A program made the position numbers and the translations under genes. From contig OY755198.1 in the NCBI GenBank assembly GCA_963576735.1, positions 6,572,001 to 6,636,000 of the forward strand: DNA of 64,000 nucleotides, given 5' to 3'. Below the pieces are notes generated by a model, which saw only the letters and a list, made by a program, of their open reading frames with translations, did no database searches and was not told where the DNA came from. Positions within the stretch are counted from its first letter, which is position 1, and every line of letters starts with the position of its first letter. This DNA comes from Bedellia somnulentella. Taxonomy: Eukaryota > Arthropoda > Insecta > Lepidoptera > Bedelliidae. This document shows, one piece after another, positions 51,666 to 63,398 of the stretch.

Positions 51666-52780
51666 CCTTTATCTAGATATCGCGTGGTATAAAACAGCCA
51701 TCGCTTTCGCACTTACAGAGAATCGTATGCTGTCATCTCATAACCGATATCGTAGTGATAAAATAGGGCTCTAGGGTATAAACTTCGACAGAACAAGTAT
51801 TTAGAATACGAAGATATTGACGTGAATGTCATCAATACTATTGAAGATACTACTCTTTACGCCAAGAACGATAATTAGCATACGTATCTCTTCTACCCAT
51901 ATTAACTTTTATTTCTATCTCCCTCGCACTCAACGAATTTTTGAAATTTGACTTTTTGATATGTATAGAACAATATTATTATTGATGCTTTCTAGTGGAT
52001 GAAACCAACGGGAGCTATCGTTGGAATCGTCGAATAACACCATGTATTGTCATTGTCACACATCAGACATGTCAAAACACGAATATTTGTTTCATGAGAG
52101 CGAGACAGAAATAAATTTTAATAGGGATTATACTTTTCTGTTCTATAAGTATGCCTAATATTGTTCTCGGTGTGAATGGTTGACCCTCTGAATGTATTGA
52201 TCAATCGGGTCTGGATTGAAACTTAATAAACAATCAGAAATGACCGATAAGGGCCACTGATTTGATTTGATATCTTGCCTATTATGCTTTAGTTTGATCC
52301 ATGAACGATTTTTTTTGACGTGACGACGTATTAAATTAGGTTGCGGCTGGGAGTCACTTATGAAAAAGTGTAACGCCCGGTAACGTTACGATGAGTCACC
52401 GAACGAGAGAGAGGCCCGCCGAACGCCTTGCGTCTCTCTCCCACTCAACTATGATCGGTCGGTGAATGTTTTAGTAAACAAAATATATTTCTATAGTTAA
52501 AATTTGTGCGATTCTTATTTTCATTCAATTCCTTGCTCCTATTGTGCAATTTAATTATATTCATATCAACAAATATTCTACCGAGAAAAAGACGTTGTCA
52601 CGTAAAATCTTTTTACTTAACGGGATAACATTCATATGCCTATATAAGATATAATAGTTGTATGTGATTATTTGTATAAATATACATTTATGTATCAGAA
52701 AGAATGTGATAAATTAAAAATGTATGTAATAAAATGTTTTCATTAATAGAATTATTTTTATTTTCCTCACTAACGGCGAA
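51666..52780. other. Intergenic, nothing recognised
   Basis: AT-rich with a few GC-rich runs (ggcccgccgaacgccttgcg at about 52411). No coding or repeat assignment. Confidence 0.4.
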
Positions 52781-52788
52781 TTTGTTTT

Positions 52789-52960
52789 GCCATCATTCCC
52801 CACTGAACTTCCAAAAGTGGCTGAGGAATTTCTAATTCCTCAGCTCTGGCTACTACGGATTGATAGCCGCGGTGCAGACCCACCTTACCCGCGTCCATAC
52901 CTTCTAGGGTACGGTGGGTCCTAAACCTTACCCGAGCTAGTGCTGGGATTTCACATTGAT
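52789..52960 (+). repeat. SINE-B fragment joined to a hairpin repeat
   Basis: 52789-52872 is SINE-B. 52877-52920 is a hairpin (gacccacc ... ggtgggtc) followed by ctaaaccttacccgagctag. The hairpin plus flank recurs inverted at 56183-56258. Confidence 0.5.
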
Positions 52961-53734
52961 TTGTATTAGATACAAAAAACATGTTACTGTTCTATACTGC
53001 CCTGGTACACAAAAATAGTTTGCCTCATAAATATATACTAGGATAACAGGATGACATGAAATATTCAAATTAGATAATAATTTTTGTGTAGTTGTAAAAA
53101 TTTGGCTAATGCAGAATCATAAACTTGAAATTTTTCAAGAAGTAAATTTTATTTTTCAACAAATTACCAGGACATCAGAAACTCTACGGACTTCGCCCTG
53201 CTTGATTTACCCAACAAATCCCAAAGCGTAGAATTTGGTCCATAGAGTAATAGAACTGTATATACAGATAAATAAATGATACTGTATATTTGTAATAATT
53301 GCTAGATTTAGCATTACAATCGTCATGGGAAAGATCGCTATGGCGTATCTTAAGCGCAATTCAAATCTATAAGAAATAAAATTAGGGAGGTGCTAGTCCG
53401 ATCCTGTAAGAATTTCGTAGTAGCAAGTGGAGGTAAGCAAAGATTTATTTAGACTTACACCTTATTTTTTTAAACTGGGGACGCTATAATTTAAATTGGT
53501 AGTAAATACATTTTGAACTACCAACATGGCTGAGTTGTACTTAGTCATGTGACAGTGTGTGATATTGGTGACAATCAAAATATATCAGGGGTAAGATATT
53601 ACTAGAACTTTTTCTCATGGGTGTTGTAAGAGACCACTAAAGGAATTCGGGCCTTAAAGATTTTATTGGGCGATGCGACTGGAGATATCTTGCCAAACAG
53701 TATACTGTTGTAACGACTGATTGCGAACGACTGC

Positions 53735-54150
53735 ATTTGTAAAGACTGATTATTGTTTTCTTGTTCTTTAAGTTATTTAATGTTCTAAGATTATAAGCGA
53801 ATATGTTCAAAGATAAATATGTATAATTTTAAAAGATAATTTAATATTTTTTTGTAGCGATTTATTTAGTTTACTGTTTTTTCTTCAATTATTTATTTTA
53901 TTTTACTTCAACTCTGGCAGACACAGATTTTTTGATTATATATTATTTAATGATGTGTACTGTAGTGTAGGCCTTAACTGAAAACCAGTGTTTTGTCACT
54001 TGGCAATATCAAACGCTGAGTTAGGCCCTAGTTTGTGTTACCATAGCACATTTTTTTAGGTAAAGATATTGTTTTTCACTTTATGTATTGTTTTTTATAT
54101 TGTATGGTGTTATGATAACACAAATAAACAAGTTATCTATCTATCTAAGT
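53735..54150 (+). repeat. Uninterrupted copy of the LINE-type tail repeat
   Basis: This is the empty-site counterpart of 39230-42545; it ends in (ATCT)n. The region 52990-53734 before it is unassigned except for a SINE-A scrap near 53520-53560. Confidence 0.6.
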
Positions 54151-54669
54151 ATTTGTTGCGCTTTAAAAAACCGTGTTATAATATATATATATAATATAAT
54201 ATAATTCTTTTTCTATCATATTAAATCAAATTCACTTCCACCCGTGCAAGCCGGGGCGATTCACTAATCGATCATGACGTCATCAAAGAAAGCGTTTTAA
54301 AACAAACCTGTCACCAGACACCGCCATAGTTCTGAACAATTTTTATGTTTTCTCTTTTCCACTATTGATCTGTATTGAACAATCAGTGTTCGTAAGAAAA
54401 GGATGAAGATTGTTTTTATACTTATTAATTTCTTTCTGATTAAATTTATGGAATCAACAAAATATTTGTTTCTCTTTCTATGAAGGGTATGTGTTTCGTT
54501 GTTTTCTTGCCATGGTAACTAGGGTGCTATGGGATGGTAAGTAAGTTGTTTATATTTATTTCACATATTCAAACAGGAGGTAAAGTAACTAATTGTATAA
54601 GTCGAATAATTTAATAATAATTCACATGAACTGGACAGTAAATAGAGATATGAACTAAAAATTTAACAT

Positions 54670-54920
54670 ACAGACATACATATACGCACGGCTATAAATC
54701 CCTTGAAGAGGTAGTCAGAGCTAAGGAGTTAAATTCCTCAGCCACATTTGGAAATTTTAGTGGGGAAATGATGCTAAAATATAGGTTGTTGGTGATGGGC
54801 TGATGGGTCTCCAACCGCATCGCCCAAAAATCCAATAAAAAGCCCCAATACCCTTAGTTGCCTCTTACGACACCCGTGGGTAGAAAGGGGTAGCGACATT
54901 CCTAGCCGGCACTACACGGC
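54670..54920 (-). mobile_element. SINE-B copy
   Basis: Full consensus on -, slightly expanded by a repeated gatgggct. Confidence 0.7.
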
Positions 54921-55519
54921 ACGCTTACACACTTTATTTAAAATAAATACGATGAGTAAAACGATTGGCATAAATCCAAAAAAATAAAATTGTAGAGCAA
55001 TCGGTTACTTTACCTCCAGTATGTACATATGCAAGCATGAAAAATAAGCACTTTAGTATTTATAGCTCCCTAGTACCAACGATGTGTTTGGTTTTTTTCG
55101 CAACGGAGGGCCTAAGCTTAATCATAAGTGCGATAAAAGTAAGCAACTTTACTATTTGTCAGTAACAATGGCGAATGAACACCAAATTATGGAGGGCATT
55201 TAAAATCTAAACAATTGTATTGGAGGTAAAGCAGCCAATTCGTTATGAAAAACTATATACCTAACACTAGTAAATTCAAATCCTTAATTGATCAATCAAA
55301 GCACAAAAACGTATAGTTTTTTCTGTATACCCTATATTCCTATCTTGGAGGAAATGAAATGGTGACACTATTTTGGTACTACACCTACAATGTAACGAAA
55401 CGAAGATTTTTTTTTTACGATAACGCTTCTGAAAAGTAAAGATCCCCCGTTACATTGGTTTGGCGGAGAGAGGTCCACAGGATTCCTACATCGTTGAATG
55501 ATTTTTCCTCATTCCACTA

Positions 55520-55650
55520 ATAGACGTCAGCTGCTGGACATAGCTCTCCCATTAAAATCTCTTCAAATACCATTTCTGGACCCCATCCATCCGGTTCCCA
55601 CTGCCTTCATCAAGTCATCGGTCTACCCTGCAGGAGGCCTACCCGCACTG
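55520..55650 (-). repeat. Old LINE 3'UTR-like repeat
   Basis: cgtcagctgctggacatagc through catcggtctaccctgcagga resembles the tails of moth RTE-type LINEs. It is a short remnant; 54921-55519 shows nothing. Confidence 0.35.
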
Positions 55651-55717
55651 AAACTTCCAGTACATGAATAAATATACATATAAAATAAAATAAACATGAA
55701 AATATATTTTTGAAAAT

Positions 55718-55845
55718 TGATGCATGAAAAGATTGATAGATGTAAACGAAGCTAGAGAGGTTTGTCAGGATCGTACGAAGTGGCGATCAATAGTCTCTGC
55801 CTACCCCAATGGGAACTAATGGCGTGAGTATATGTATGTATGAAA
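55718..55845 (+). mobile_element. LINE-R extreme 3' fragment
   Basis: tgcatgaaaagattgataga through tagtctctgcctaccccaat to ggcgtgagtatatgtatgta. Confidence 0.7.
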
Positions 55846-56182
55846 ATATATTTATATCTATTCAAGGTATATATATTCAACAACTAACTTTACCTCCAGT
55901 ATTTAAAATTTTATGGTGTACGTGCAACCCTATTTGTATCCATAGTACCCTAGTAGCTGCAAAAGGTAGTAGGAAGGTTTTTCGTATTCTCTCCGCACTA
56001 TGGGACGCGTGGAGGGCGTTGTAAGATAAAGCTATTAGAGTTTCTGGTGCCTTAGTATTTTATTTAAAAAACAACAAGATTCCTTGAAAATTTCTAAGTG
56101 TTTTTACCTCTTGATGATTTTACACTCACGAAATTTTTACAAGTACAAACATATCTCTATATCTTATCATTAAAACACTTAT

Positions 56183-56258
56183 GAAATCCCAGCACTAGCT
56201 CGGGTATGGTTTAGGACCCACCGTACCTTCGCGGGTATAGACGCGGGTACGGTGGGTC
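56183..56258 (-). repeat. Hairpin repeat, inverted copy
   Basis: GACCCACCGTACC (56215-56227) pairs perfectly with GGTACGGTGGGTC (56246-56258). A SINE-B tail (gatagccgtgagtatatg) follows. 56290-57000 is unassigned. Confidence 0.5.
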
Positions 56259-57105
56259 AGCAGTGGATAGCCGTGAGTATATGGACGTGGTCTTTTTGAT
56301 GGAAAAATTACAAACAGGAAATTCTGTCCACTACAATGACGGAATTAAAAGATTTCTTGGCGGATTGCGAGTTTTATATAGTCCTTTACTTTACGCCCCG
56401 CAATAAAATAATGCTAAAGGGTAAAGGATAAACAAATACGTATGGTTTCTACCTTCCTTTGGAACATATTTTTTTATAAAAAAAATGCACTGAGAGTTGC
56501 TAAACTCATGTGACAACGGGCGGGACACTAGTCTATAGTAATGCAACAGCTATCAGAGGGATTGTAGCGGAAACTAAACAGAGATTATTAAAATGTTTTT
56601 CATAAATCGGAATATGTCATGAAAAGGGTAAGTAAACAGCGCAAACGATCAAATTTCTGGAACCCTCAGGTATTGTAATAATAACCTCTTCAATAGCACC
56701 ACACCTAAGCCTGAACGCCTTGTAGGAGATAATGTTTTTCCACAGAGAGGAGAATTCTTCCTCCGTCCTTCTTACTACTTGTCGCTAAAGATCTATCGCA
56801 AGAAAATAAATTAATAAGTTAAAAAAACACGCTTTTGTAGGTACACGTAAAAGTCAAAAATAAATTACTTAAATATATTTTTTTAAAACTAATAATTTAT
56901 TTAATACTTTTCAGTTTTTTTAATGACATATTTTAAACAATTATTTCAAATAGACGAATGAGCCCGCATCCTCTTCATCTCCGCCAGTGCGTCTGTACTG
57001 CATGGTGTATTACCTGTCAGCTTTGAACAATCTAGATTTTCAATCTGGCGGCCACCAAGTATACACGGAGATCAGCTGGATAGCACCATATTCTATTCAG
57101 ACCTT

Positions 57106-57330
57106 GAAACCTAATCATGATATCAACGTTTATTACAAGACCTTTCTCACAAGTTCAAACACGGTTATGGTACGATATTGTATCATGGAATGCTAGTGCC
57201 TATTTTCCGGCTTCATCATCAGACCTTGAAACCTAATGATGGTCGACGTTCATTATAAGACCTTTCTAACAATGATCATCATCACGTTCAGTTCATATCT
57301 TCTGGTTTCATCATCAGATCACCTCGAAAG
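57106..57330 (+). repeat. Two imperfect tandem units
   Basis: cagaccttgaaacctaatca and cagaccttgaaacctaatga begin two related units (each continuing ...acaagacctttct / ...ataagacctttct). Confidence 0.4.
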
Positions 57331-57444
57331 TACCATAATATTGTATTGTTATCAAATCACATAAACTGCCAATTCTCATGTCGGACATACTTACATACAT
57401 ACAGGTCGACCTAATATAAGCGTATTTTTTTTGCATAATTGTGC

Positions 57445-58277
57445 ATCATGATCATAGATCGGATAATCGGATGCATATTTACCTAAAGTTGACCGGCGGC
57501 TTAGTATGGAAAGCACTTCTTTATCGTAAAGATTTCGGGATTTCGGAATTGATGCATTTCATGTTCGGAATATAGAATTAAATGTATTTTCATTACGTTT
57601 GTAGTGTTTTCTATTACAATATATTATTTGTATGTACATTACTTGTATGGAAAAAACCCAATGTTTCGGGATGAATACCGTTAGCGTTTTGGTTTTAAAT
57701 ATAATTGAATGCACACTCAAATAAAGGTTTTTAAATGAGGAGCCGTAATTATTTGCGTTGAGAACAATATTTGAATAACATTGTGAAGCTTGTTGTGCAC
57801 TTAGCTGCACATTTACTAACGTTAAGATTTTAACTATTATGGAATATATCGAAAAATAAATGGAAATCAATTTCAGTTTTGAATTTACAATTCTCGTTAT
57901 GTTCAAAAAAGCGTTATAAATGTGAATGTGCGAGTGAGACGGATAGGTAACTTTGGCTGCTTGTGCGAGTGAGACGGCATTCTCAAAACCGGTTTGTGTG
58001 CAGGTAGGTGCAAGAAACCCCGGTAATGCATGTCTTTTGTTATCTTATCTATCTATTAGTTACTTGAAAATATTCGTCGCTTTGCTTGCCATGCGTACGG
58101 GTGTGTTTTGTGTTCCTTTGCAATTTTCTAACGATTTAGCTATTCAACAACGGATTCTGATTTGCATCGTGATTTGGTTCCGAAATTCCCAAAAAAAAGA
58201 AGCCGTCTCCATATTTTCTTAGCCAAAAAATAAGTTTAGGTAAATATGCATCCGATTATCCGATCTATGATCATGAT
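57445..58277. mobile_element. 833-bp element with 43-bp terminal inverted repeats
   Basis: Left terminus starts ATCATGATCATAGATCGGAT and the right end is its reverse complement, continuing through gcatatttacctaaa. No transposase is seen inside; the open frames on both strands are low-complexity. No target duplication found. Confidence 0.65.
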
Positions 58278-58634
58278 CAAATACACTACCCTGCACCAAA
58301 TTTAATACAAAAATGTTAGCATCGTAGTCGTCATTCATATATTTCAGTCTTATATGTCAATTTAGGTCGAATGCCACCGCAATTTTGATAAGTTTTATAA
58401 ACAAAATATTTCGATTTTTCAGTAGGTTAGGGGGTTACTTAATATTACTTATTCGTAGCACTCTTACCACCAAATAGAGAATCACGCCCGATTTCTGAAG
58501 ATCGATTTGAATTTCAGATCGTATTGCAAAATCTTGGATCTTTTCAAAAGGTTGGATCAAAGTTCTTTAAGACTCCAAATTCTGATTCGGATGTGGCTTT
58601 TCCAGACCTATGTATGGCAAATTATTGAAGGTCA

Positions 58635-58850
58635 GCGTTGAGGGAAAACATCGTGAGTTCTATTTAGTTTGTCTGTGTATGAGAACAAAGCGGCGAAGGT
58701 AGTAGTCTCGCTAGTATTAGTACCAACCATTCATCGAACAACGGAACTTGATCATTGTCCAAGCCAACACGTAGGAACTCTGAACACCAGTTAATCAGAT
58801 TTACACGTGATTTTCAGAAGTATTAGTACCTCTGTAATCATTCCACGAAG
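58635..58850 (+). mobile_element. SINE-A, very old truncated copy
   Basis: gttgagggaaaacatcgtga and cagaagtattagtacctctg are recognisable; the rest is diverged. 58860-59180 holds nothing I recognise. Confidence 0.45.
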
Positions 58851-59186
58851 AAAATAAAAACGTCGAGCTTAAGTTTAAAAAAAGTTTTATGAAAGAAATA
58901 AAAAAATAATTTGCATCTACCAATGTTTCATCTCATTTTATATCTCTACATCATCACATGATATTTTCTAAGCTGACAAACTACCAGCAATTTAATATAA
59001 TCGAGGATATCTTTCGTAACACTGAACTGTTATTACACCTTGTAATGGTGACTTTAGATCACTCATCGAATTCTTGCGCTCACTGATCTACATACTTCAA
59101 TTCAAAGATTTTCTTCCTCTTCTAATGAGCACAAAAGTATTTTCACTTCATAGCTAAAAAACAACGAAAAGAAATACAGCGGAGTT

Positions 59187-59417
59187 TTAGTTTTCCTCTA
59201 TAGTAACATTATCAAATAAACATAATCCTTTCGTAGGTTCATGTGGTTCTTTTGACGTTTCACTTGAAAGCATCTTGGATTGTGCAAGGCTTCTACACTT
59301 ACACTTGGTTAGAATATGGAGGTTACGGTATGGTCTCGGATAATAAATCCCATTTGCCAGATAATCAATCATCAAAGAGTTCGAGTATCGTTTATCAGTA
59401 CATAAATCGTGAATCAT
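59187..59417 (-). CDS. Unassigned 76-codon open frame
   Basis: MIHDLCTDKRYSNSLMIDYL through IYYPRPYRNLHILTKCKCRS to FDNVTIEEN. It has a varied, protein-like composition but no domain I know and no clear splice sites. It lies downstream of the - strand zinc-finger gene's poly(A) signal. It could be an unrelated last exon or chance. Confidence 0.2.
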   Translation of the reverse strand: MIHDLCTDKRYSNSLMIDYLANGIYYPRPYRNLHILTKCKCRSLAQSKMLSSETSKEPHEPTKGLCLFDNVTIEEN

Positions 59418-59736
59418 GTGAAAGTTTATGTTTTAAGTTGATGCAGGTGTAAATTTATGTTTTTGTTTAAATTTAAGAAGTAACAGATAAATTTTCTTAC
59501 AAAATACCAATAAAAATACACATTTATATTATTTGTTGTGTCTGCATTATATCACGTAGAAATACCAGGAGTCCATACATAACTAAGAGGTTTGGTTCAG
59601 TTATGAAAATGGAAAAAAAAAACCACATTCGTAACTGATTTTGTGGTTACGAAACAGTGATAAAAAGTCCACATTCGTATCTAGTTACGAAAATTTGGTT
59701 ACGAACGTGGCTGAAGCCTTTTGATCGCCGTTGTTT

Positions 59737-59974
59737 GCTGTGCCGGCTTGGAATGCCGCTACCCCTATCTACCCACGGGTGTCGTAAGAGGCGACTAAGG
59801 GTATGGAGCTTTTTAAAGTGTTTTTTGGACGATCTAGTTAGAGACCCATCACCAACTATACTTTATTTCTACCATCTTGTCCCCTATTAACTTTCAAATG
59901 CGGCTGAGGAGTTTCAGCGTCTGACGCTCTGGCTATCCCTTATTGGGAGTTTTATGGCCGTGAGTGTATGTATG
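59737..59974 (+). mobile_element. SINE-B copy
   Basis: From tgctgtgccggcttggaatg to ggccgtgagtgtatgtatg. Confidence 0.7.
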
Positions 59975-60034
59975 TGAACTTAAATCCACACAAAATGGCT
60001 TCTAAGTAAAACATCAACGGCAGTTGGATTTAGT

Positions 60035-60040
60035 TTTATT
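60035..60040 (-). terminator. Poly(A) signal of the - strand zinc-finger gene
   Basis: AATAAA on -, about 30 nt after the stop codon. A second overlaps the stop itself (gAATAAA). Confidence 0.5.
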
Positions 60041-60068
60041 GAACAATATAAACCCAGCTTTAAACTTT

Positions 60069-63000
60069 TTATTCATTTGTATTCTTATGGTTTTGATTAT
60101 CAGTATTGTCAATAGTATTGCTGACATCGATATCCATCTCAACATTTTCTTTTTTTCTTTTTTCGTATGTTCTGATAACATGTTTCATGTGTATTTTCAA
60201 GTCAACTTCATTTTCGAACGTTTTCTTACTGATATCACAAGGAATTGGATTTTCAAAAATTTTGTGCACCTAAAAATAAATTTTCATTTACATTTATTGA
60301 TTTAAGCTGAAGTGCTTAGTCGCCGGTTCGAATGCCAGGTTACATTTATGTGATGAATATAAAAAATGTGTGTTTCTTTGTTTTGGATGACATTTATATG
60401 TCTATTCTATTGTTGTAATTTAGTAGTACTGAGTGTGGGATTAACTTAATCTATATTATATGTCCGTATATAATTATACTCACTCATCAAGCCATGGTTT
60501 CTCACAGGGTGAAACGTAGGCAAAAGAGACCCGCTTTAGTACAATGAATGTATGTGGAGGAAGGTTTGAAAAAATTGATGAAGTACGAATGATTATTATG
60601 GATGAAAGAAAACTGGATTTTTTACGTGTAAATTAGACGAAGCGTAAGGGAAAAGAAGTTTTACCACTTGGCAACATTATAGCAATGGGGTCTGGTGTCG
60701 GTGACAAGTGACCGAGCTTGCCAAGAAGTTGGGGTTTTGATTTCTGAAAATATGGCTCAGTGTATGAAAGATTACGAATGCGTGAGTCTAGGGCTCCTGA
60801 GGATTAAGGTGAAATTGGGGCTAGTCCGGATGCGCATTATTTGCGTTTCCGTTTCGGACATTTCCAAACCACAATAGGAGATAAAGGAGTTTTGGAATTT
60901 GTTAGATGATGTCGTAAATAGTTGTGATCAGAATGAGAGAATTTTAACACTAGGAGATTTTAATGGTTCGGTTTGGTGTGTCACGCAACGGGTATGAAAA
61001 AGTCTTACGAAAGTATGATGACTGTTGAAAAATTAGTTGAAGCATGTTTGGAGAGAAATCATTTTGTAATTAACACTATGTTTAAACACAAAGATATCCA
61101 TATGTATATGTCGTGGCCATATCGTAAATTTGAACACATCATGAAATGATCGATTATTTCATGAAATGTTCAACTGTTTATTGGCCACATCGTGATGTCA
61201 ATGATAAGAAATCGTTTCTCGATATGGGCAACAAAACGCGCAACCACTTCATGAAATGGTTAAGATTATTTGTTCATATCGTAAAATAGTTACATTAATT
61301 ACAAGTAGAGGCGCTGAAAACGCTTTGTTTATGTGTGAAGATGGCGGCCGCTGTCAAAAGTGTTATTTCTCGTAGTAATAATTCGCTATTAAGCGAAGAC
61401 GAAAGTGATACCAAAGGGTTTTCGAGGAAAAGGTTCTCGAGTACTTTGCAAATTACGAAAAAACTGAGCAATATGTTAAAAAACCGTAGAGTTTGGATTG
61501 CATTTCACAGGTCACCCTATTTCTACGATCTGGCCAAGCGTGGATGACAAAATCGTGAATCGATGACGATTTTATGATCTGGTCAAATTAAGTTGGCCAC
61601 ATCATGAAATGTGACTATTTCATGAAATGTTCGATCATTTCACGATGTGTTCAAATCTACGATATGGCCACGTCATATACATGACAGAGAGGAAGTGAGA
61701 GAAGTATGATATATTTTGTGATTTGTGGATAAAAAAATAAGGGCAAAGGTTGTTGTCACCAGAGCCTATAGGGGCACTAAGTTGGCACAGATCACTTTCT
61801 TTGTTATATTACGATTGAGGGGGTTGTGCACGCGTTGGCGTCACAGAGCCAAAGTGTCAAAAACTGAATTTGAGAGACTGAAAGTGGAGAAATTGTAAAA
61901 AGATTAAAATATTACAGATGAATACATGAAGAAATCGGACGGTAGGCAAAGTTGTGTGATGATGAGGGATGAAATGGAAATATATATGCAACCGTGATAG
62001 CCCAGTGGGTAGAACACTCGGTTATCGTGCAAACGACTAGTGTTCAAATCCTGGGTCGGGCCTACACCAATTTGTCTTCTCTAAAGACATATGTGTGGTT
62101 AATTTATCATGGTTGTTAACGGTGAGGGAAAACATCGTGAGGAAACCCACATGGCTGAGTTGTACTTAGTCATGTGACAGTGTATTCGTACAAAACGGCG
62201 ATAGGCCTGCCCCCTATCACGTGAGTACACTGTCCATGCAAAACGTGGGTACTCTGAACACCAGGTGACAACGTCTCGTGATGTTCAGAAGTATTAGTAC
62301 CTCTGCCAACCCCTTCGGGGATATTCGGCGTGAACGTTTATGTTATGTTATGTTATGAAATGGAAATAGAAGAAACATGGGATGTGCTCAAACAGACAAA
62401 GTATGTGAATTGAGTAATAGTACAAATAAACCACAAACGAGTTGGTGGGATAAAGGTCTTGCATTTGGTGTTAAGAAGGAAGCGTGGTTAGATTTACTAG
62501 CGATTAAAGGCTAGTAAACGAATGGATGCGAGTGTAACTAACGATGTAGTGCTGAAAATAAAGATGAATAGAAGAAAGTTGTGTTATGTATAGAAGTATA
62601 TATATATTAATATACATATGCTCCGTGTAGTATCGGCTTAGAATAACACTACCCCATTTCTACCCGTGGGTGATCGCAAGAGGCGACTAAGGGTATAAGG
62701 GCTTTTTAAAGTGACTTGGGCGATGTGGTTGGAGACCCGTCACCAAAAACATTTATTATTACCATATATTTTCCTCAATCAACTTCCAAAAGTGGCTGAG
62801 GAATTTCTCATTCTAAAGCTCTGGCTACCCCGTAAAGGGTTTTATGGCCGTGAGTGTATATTATACATAACACAAACTCACGGCTAAAATCCCAAGAAGG
62901 GGTAGCCAGAGTTAAGGAATTAGAAATTCCTCTGACACATTTAGAAAATTGAGTGGGGAAAGGATGGTAAAGTAAAGGTTGTTGGTGATGGGTCTCCAGC

Positions 63001-63398
63001 CGCATCGCCCAAAAATCCCTTATAAGCCCCAATACCGATAGTCGCCTCATACATACACCCATCGGTAGAAACGGGGTAGTGCTATTCTAAGCCGACACTA
63101 CACGGAAATAAAATAACACAAACGTGTAAAAGAAGTAAAGGATAGAAGAATTTCGCGCTGGCAGCCATTGACACGGTAGCTCAATTGGCAGAGCGACGGG
63201 GGCGTATACCCGAGTATATATTTGAGTACTTACATATTGAATGTGCCAATTATAATTGGGCTGCGTTATGAATACTCTTCCACAAAACTGACATTCCCAA
63301 GTCTTTGAGAAACAGTCGTCTTCTTTCAAATGTATTTTCCCGCCGACTTCACTCGATAAAGAGTGTAGCAATTTATGTCGATTCAGTGATGGTTTACT
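60069..63398 (-). CDS. C2H2 zinc-finger protein gene, 3' part (two exons)
   Basis: Exons on - are 63398-63234 (55 codons; acceptor ttccag, donor GTAAGT) and 60269-60069 (66 codons plus stop; acceptor tttttag), both phase 0. The first begins SKPSLNRHKLLH, the second half of a finger whose start lies upstream outside the window, and ends CQFCGRVFITQPNYNWHIQY. The second begins VHKIFENPIPC, so the join gives C-x2-C-x12-H-x4-H. The last finger is degenerate: CDISKKTFENEVDLKIHMKH has Ser for the second Cys and only two residues between the His pair. An acidic/Asn-rich tail follows. The intron holds LINE-R, SINE and MITE insertions. Same architecture as the + strand gene at 47774-51665, to which it is convergent. 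Confidence 0.68.
60305..60480 (+). mobile_element. SINE-C copy, degraded head
   Basis: gtcgccggttcgaatgcc (B-box) and acatttatgtgatgaatata, with the same downstream body as 49262-49487. Confidence 0.5.
61102..61682. mobile_element. 581-bp MITE with subterminal palindromes
   Basis: Inverted termini ATGTATATG(T/A)CGTGGCCATATCG extend about 50 bp. CATTTCATGAAATG-type palindromes and catcatgaaatg motifs are repeated near both ends. It sits inside the LINE-R endonuclease sequence. Confidence 0.75.
61341..61547 (+). CDS. 68-codon ORF inside the MITE
   Basis: MAAAVKSVISRSNNSLLSED then ESDTKGFSRKRFSSTLQITK through RRVWIAFHRSPYFYDLAKRG. It has an acidic-then-basic N-terminal composition and a good start context (gaagATGG). 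No family recognised. The last codons overlap an internal copy of the terminal motif (ctacgatctggccaagcg), so the frame ends in transposon sequence. It could be a captured gene fragment or the start of a lost transposase. Confidence 0.3.
   Translation: MAAAVKSVISRSNNSLLSEDESDTKGFSRKRFSSTLQITKKLSNMLKNRRVWIAFHRSPYFYDLAKRG
61983..62356 (+). mobile_element. Full-length SINE-A copy with target duplication
   Basis: It is flanked by GAAATGGAAATA (61971-61982 and 62357-62368). The head gtgatagcccagtgggtaga and B-box gttcaaatcctgggt are intact; the tail is ggcgtgaacgtttatg plus (ttatg)n. Confidence 0.87.
62621..63105. mobile_element. Tail-to-tail SINE-B pair
   Basis: 62621-62860 on + and 62874-63105 on -, separated by a short tatacataacacaa spacer unlike that of the other two pairs. 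Confidence 0.7.
63113..63214 (+). repeat. Element E, truncated copy
   Basis: It contains the cassette gacacggtagctcaattggc up to the anticodon arm, then is cut off just before the zinc-finger exon donor. Confidence 0.6.

Larger units (their letters stand above)
60486..62580 (+). pseudogene. LINE-R 5' half: endonuclease region
   Basis: MNVCGGRFEKIDEVRMIIMD, FLRVN, ACQEVGVLISENMAQCMKDY and RILTLGDFNGSV are APE-type endonuclease blocks. After 61690, LCTRWRHRAKVSKTEFERLK is the linker to the RT. It has stops and frameshifts. It is split by a MITE (61102-61682) and a SINE-A (61983-62356). It represents the part missing from the 39307-42217 copy, by inference from similar style and the known order of such LINEs; the two do not overlap here. 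Confidence 0.6.

Noticed and set aside
57559..57906. 115-codon ORF on -, and 57953-58222 on +, inside the 833-bp element
   Set aside because: Low-complexity frames within a transposon-like unit; no domain.
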